Source: Treponema sp. (GTDB lineage Bacteria > Spirochaetota > Spirochaetia > Treponematales > Breznakiellaceae). Taken from it: 17,769 nt of DNA. Shown here in pieces: positions 15,568 to 17,769 of this stretch. The first letter of the stretch is position 1; the number at the start of each line of letters is the position of its first letter. The notes beneath the pieces were generated by a model. The model saw nothing but the letters and a program-made list of their open reading frames with translations, ran no database searches and was not told the DNA's origin. The translations under genes were made by a program, and so were the position numbers. The stretch covers positions 1 to 17,769 of the forward strand of contig JAIRLZ010000167.1 in NCBI GenBank assembly GCA_031259035.1, read 5' to 3'.

Positions 15568-16399
15568 CATAATACGTCCGGCGCTGGACATAACGATCTT
15601 GGCGCTGTTGCTGTACATGACGTATGGTCTTTTGGTGAGAACCCAAGCCGTACAGATGATAAAGGGCGCGGGGTTTCTCGCTTTGGTGTATGGTCTTGCG
15701 ACCTTGCTGAAGCTCACCACGCTGGTATGGATACTCAAGGCGCTGGCTCCCGGACTGCTCATCGCGGTCGCCATTGTGTTTCAGCCTGAATTGCGCAAAA
15801 TAATCCTCCGCCTCGGGCAAAGTGAGTTTTTCAGACCGAATGCCAAGCCGAATGCGGGGCATCTGGAAGCCGTCATTACGGCTGCGGAAATTCTTTCCCA
15901 GAAACGGCGCGGTATGCTTGTCGTGTTTCCCCGAAAAATCAACATCAAGAACATCATTGATACGGGGACAAAGCTCAACGCGGAAATTTCTTCAAGCCTC
16001 ATCGTCGCCATTTTTGAGTTTGACGGTCCCCTCCACGATGGGGCGATGATCATTCAGAATGAGCGGATCGCGGCTGCCGGATGCTTCCTTCCCCTGTCCG
16101 AGCAACAGGACATCAAGAAAAGTTTCGGCACCCGCCATAGGGCGTCTTTGGGCATGTCCGAGCAGTCGGACGCGGTGATTCTGGTTGTCTCTGAAGAGAC
16201 CGGGTCCATCAGTCTTGCCTTTGACGGAAAACTGTACTACGATCTTTCATCCATAGAAGCCGCTCGAAAATTGCGGGATCTGCTTGAGCATGGGAAACGT
16301 AGCGCCGGTGTTGGAGAGACAAGCGTGGACGCTGGCGATGATGCAAACGGCTCATTCGATGGCATTAATCCTATGGAAGCCGCTCCGTTTAAGAAGTAA
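15533..16399 (+). CDS. cdaA: Diadenylate cyclase CdaA (c-di-AMP synthase)
   Basis: Membrane-bound enzyme that condenses two ATP into cyclic di-AMP, a messenger controlling potassium and osmolyte balance and wall homeostasis in other bacteria. It has 288 residues. Three N-terminal membrane helices span about 13-82, ending with the family segment AIVFQPELRKIILRLG. The DAC domain follows, with the catalytic DGA motif at 169-171 (GPLHDGAMII) and the RHR motif at 201-203 (GTRHRASLGMSE), both intact, so activity is expected. The last 35 residues or so are a polar tail. The ATG has AAAGGTG five bases upstream, inside the end of folP, giving a 35-nt overlap. The partner gene cdaR follows after 14 bp. 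In Bacillus-like bacteria cdaA-cdaR is followed by glmM; here folP precedes it instead. Confidence 0.96.
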   Translation: MEWLQKLLAMYDIIRPALDITILALLLYMTYGLLVRTQAVQMIKGAGFLALVYGLATLLKLTTLVWILKALAPGLLIAVAIVFQPELRKIILRLGQSEFFRPNAKPNAGHLEAVITAAEILSQKRRGMLVVFPRKINIKNIIDTGTKLNAEISSSLIVAIFEFDGPLHDGAMIIQNERIAAAGCFLPLSEQQDIKKSFGTRHRASLGMSEQSDAVILVVSEETGSISLAFDGKLYYDLSSIEAARKLRDLLEHGKRSAGVGETSVDAGDDANGSFDGINPMEAAPFKK

Positions 16400-16413
16400 G
16401 AGAGGCGTCTCGT

Positions 16414-17439
16414 ATGAAAACACTGGATTATAGAAAAATACTCTTGAAAGTCGCCGAGAACTGGACCGCCAAGGTAGTATCCGTTGTATTGGCGATCCTG
16501 TTGTTTGCGTTTCACAAGGCGTCTTCCATGGAGGAGCGCTTTTTCTCAGCGCCGTTGCATCTGGAAATTGACGGAAGCTATACGCCTTCCAGCCCGTATG
16601 ACCAGACGATCCGCGTGAGCCTGCGCGGGGAAGCGAACAGCGTCTACCCCATTCTGGAAGATGATGTCATCGCCTACATTGATCTCAAAGGAAAAACCAA
16701 GGGGACGCACCGCGTTCCGGTACAGATACGGAAAAAAGGAACCGCTTTGGGCGTCGATCCCCTTGAAATAAAGGTTGAACCCGGGGAAATATCGTTGACC
16801 ATAGATCATAAGGCAAACAAAATGGTGCAGCTTAAGACAAACGTCAGGGGCAGCCTGCGCAGCGGCTATCAACTTGCGGGCTGGACTCTTGCGCCGGAAC
16901 AAGCCGTTGTCGATGGTCCCGCAGATGTACTCGCAACTATTTCAGAGCTTTTTACCGAAGACGTAGAGCTTGACGGCTATGATTCGGACTTTTCCATTGT
17001 AGTGAACATTTTGAATCATGAACCGCTTGCTATAATACGAGGAGGCGCGACGGTGGAATTCAAAGGCATTGTGCAGGAAATTCTTGCGCAGAAAACCTAC
17101 GAAAATATCCCCATTAGCCTGAAGAATCTGGATTCCACCCGCTGGACGGCAATCTTGAACATTGAGAATGGAAGCGTCTCGGTTGAAGGCAGGCAGCGCG
17201 ATCTCGACCGGTATACGGCGCTTGACGCATTCAGCGTGGATTGCGCGGGAATTCAGGAAGCGGGTTCCTTTTCTCTGCCGGTTGATGTGAACATACCCGT
17301 GTACCTCAGCGCCACGGCAAGCGCCCCCAAAATGGTTGTCGTTACGGCGCGCGCGGCGGAACTATCCTCCGCCAATCAAACCGGCGGCGACGGGGAAGCG
17401 GCTGACGCGGGCGGCGTGATTCTAAAACAAGAGCGCTAA
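16414..17439 (+). CDS. cdaR: YbbR-domain protein CdaR, regulator of the diadenylate cyclase
   Basis: Membrane-anchored partner that in other bacteria binds CdaA and tunes its activity. It has 341 residues: one N-terminal membrane helix (about 19-34, AKVVSVVLAILLFAFH), then YbbR-type beta repeats outside the membrane from about residue 45 to 320. Characteristic pieces are VSLRGEANSVYPILEDDVIA (68-87) with YIDLKGKTKGTHRVPVQI just after it, and KTNVRGSLRSGYQLAGW (141-157). The C-terminal 25 residues are low in complexity. AGAGAGG lies about 9 nt before the ATG. The gene follows cdaA by 14 bp. No clear terminator follows its stop; a small dyad GCAAC-CT-GTTGC at 17721-17732 and another, TCTTTTC-ATT-GAAAAGA, at 17751-17767 lie further on. 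Confidence 0.92.
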   Translation: MKTLDYRKILLKVAENWTAKVVSVVLAILLFAFHKASSMEERFFSAPLHLEIDGSYTPSSPYDQTIRVSLRGEANSVYPILEDDVIAYIDLKGKTKGTHRVPVQIRKKGTALGVDPLEIKVEPGEISLTIDHKANKMVQLKTNVRGSLRSGYQLAGWTLAPEQAVVDGPADVLATISELFTEDVELDGYDSDFSIVVNILNHEPLAIIRGGATVEFKGIVQEILAQKTYENIPISLKNLDSTRWTAILNIENGSVSVEGRQRDLDRYTALDAFSVDCAGIQEAGSFSLPVDVNIPVYLSATASAPKMVVVTARAAELSSANQTGGDGEAADAGGVILKQER

Positions 17440-17452
17440 GGAATTGTTATGA

Positions 17453-17711
17453 AATAAACTTGAGCTGGTCAATGAAACCGGAAAGAACATAACGGCGCTG
17501 CATTATCCTTCCGGCGCAGGCACAGGGAACAAAATAGAACACCGGCTGTTTGCGTTTATTTCCAAAAACTGGCAGGGCATACGCTCTTACGAGCGTGGCG
17601 CTTGTCGGAGCCCTGATTGGCGCGACCGCCCCTGTTGCCGGATTGACCGTGACGGGTGGTATGGCTGATTTTCACGGCGAATGGAATTACTCTATTGCCG
17701 CTGTTTCTTAA
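17453..17711 (+). pseudogene. Decayed C-terminal remnant of an ISAzo13-type transposase
   Basis: Two reading frames together give the end of a DDE transposase of the ISAzo13 group (Rhodopirellula-type DDE domain). Frame one, from 17462, reads ELVNETGKNITALHYPSGAG and then NKIEHRLFAFISKNWQGIRS. It matches the family block in which HYPPGTSKWNKIEHRLF(S/A)FISKNW is typical, with the catalytic-region sequence partly eroded (PSGAGTG for PPGTSKW). Near 17591 one base is gained or lost, and frame zero continues VALVGALIGAT, then DFHGEWNYSI, ending AAVS and TAA at 17709-17711. About 25-30 residues expected between VTG and FHGEWNY are absent, an internal deletion. There is no start codon context, and no N-terminal half precedes it: cdaR ends 13 bp upstream. 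It is therefore a dead fragment, not a working insertion sequence. Confidence 0.78.
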
Positions 17712-17769
17712 TATTGTCTAGCAACCTGTTGCACTTGTAGGTTTTTATGGTCTTTTCATTGAAAAGAAC

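Noticed and set aside
14713..15774. Long minus-strand open frame (353 codons) opposite folP and cdaA
   Set aside because: It lies fully antisense to two genes with intact family motifs and has no recognisable domain of its own; it results from GC-rich codon structure.

Overview
The window looks like a spirochaete chromosome, most plausibly a gut-type Treponema. This rests on moderate GC with many GCG and GGC codons, relaxed lipoproteins of spirochaete type, the gene order folP-cdaA-cdaR, and dispersed palindromic repeats built on TGTTCCAAAACT. It is an inference from sequence character, with no marker gene present, so the genus call is tentative.

Layout. (1) Positions 1-828, minus strand: the N-terminal 276 residues of an OppB/DppB-type peptide ABC permease, cut by the window edge. 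(2) Positions 829-1321: a divergent intergenic region of almost 500 bp packed with inverted and tandem repeats. (3) Positions 1322-12766, plus strand: a tightly packed eight-gene operon (gaps of 21 bp or less, several overlaps). It encodes a very large membrane-anchored solute-binding protein with carbohydrate-binding-like modules, a MalF/MalG-type permease pair, a signal-peptide NHL-propeller/TPR protein with a C-terminal membrane helix, a Yip1-family membrane protein, a large DUF5696-type lipoprotein, and a second permease pair. (4) After a 213 bp gap, a conventional lipoprotein solute-binding protein (12980-14392) closes the cluster at a strong intrinsic terminator (14423-14449). (5) Positions 14450-14733 hold another palindromic repeat and a near-consensus sigma-70 promoter. 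(6) That promoter drives folP, cdaA and cdaR (14734-17439), i.e. folate synthesis and c-di-AMP synthesis with its regulator. (7) The end of the window holds a frameshifted, internally deleted C-terminal remnant of an ISAzo13-type transposase.

How the genes work together. The central cluster encodes membrane parts for two CUT1-type importers, each with its own binding protein (one at each end of the cluster), but no ATPase. An ATPase encoded elsewhere (MsmX/UgpC type) must energise them. Between the two importers lie three non-transporter envelope proteins: a propeller/TPR scaffold or sensor, a Yip1 protein, and a lipoprotein whose layout resembles a glycoside hydrolase. The simplest reading is a periplasmic glycan capture, processing and uptake system of unknown substrate, and this is the part of the window most worth study. 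No transcriptional regulator, tRNA, rRNA, CRISPR array or complete mobile element was seen.
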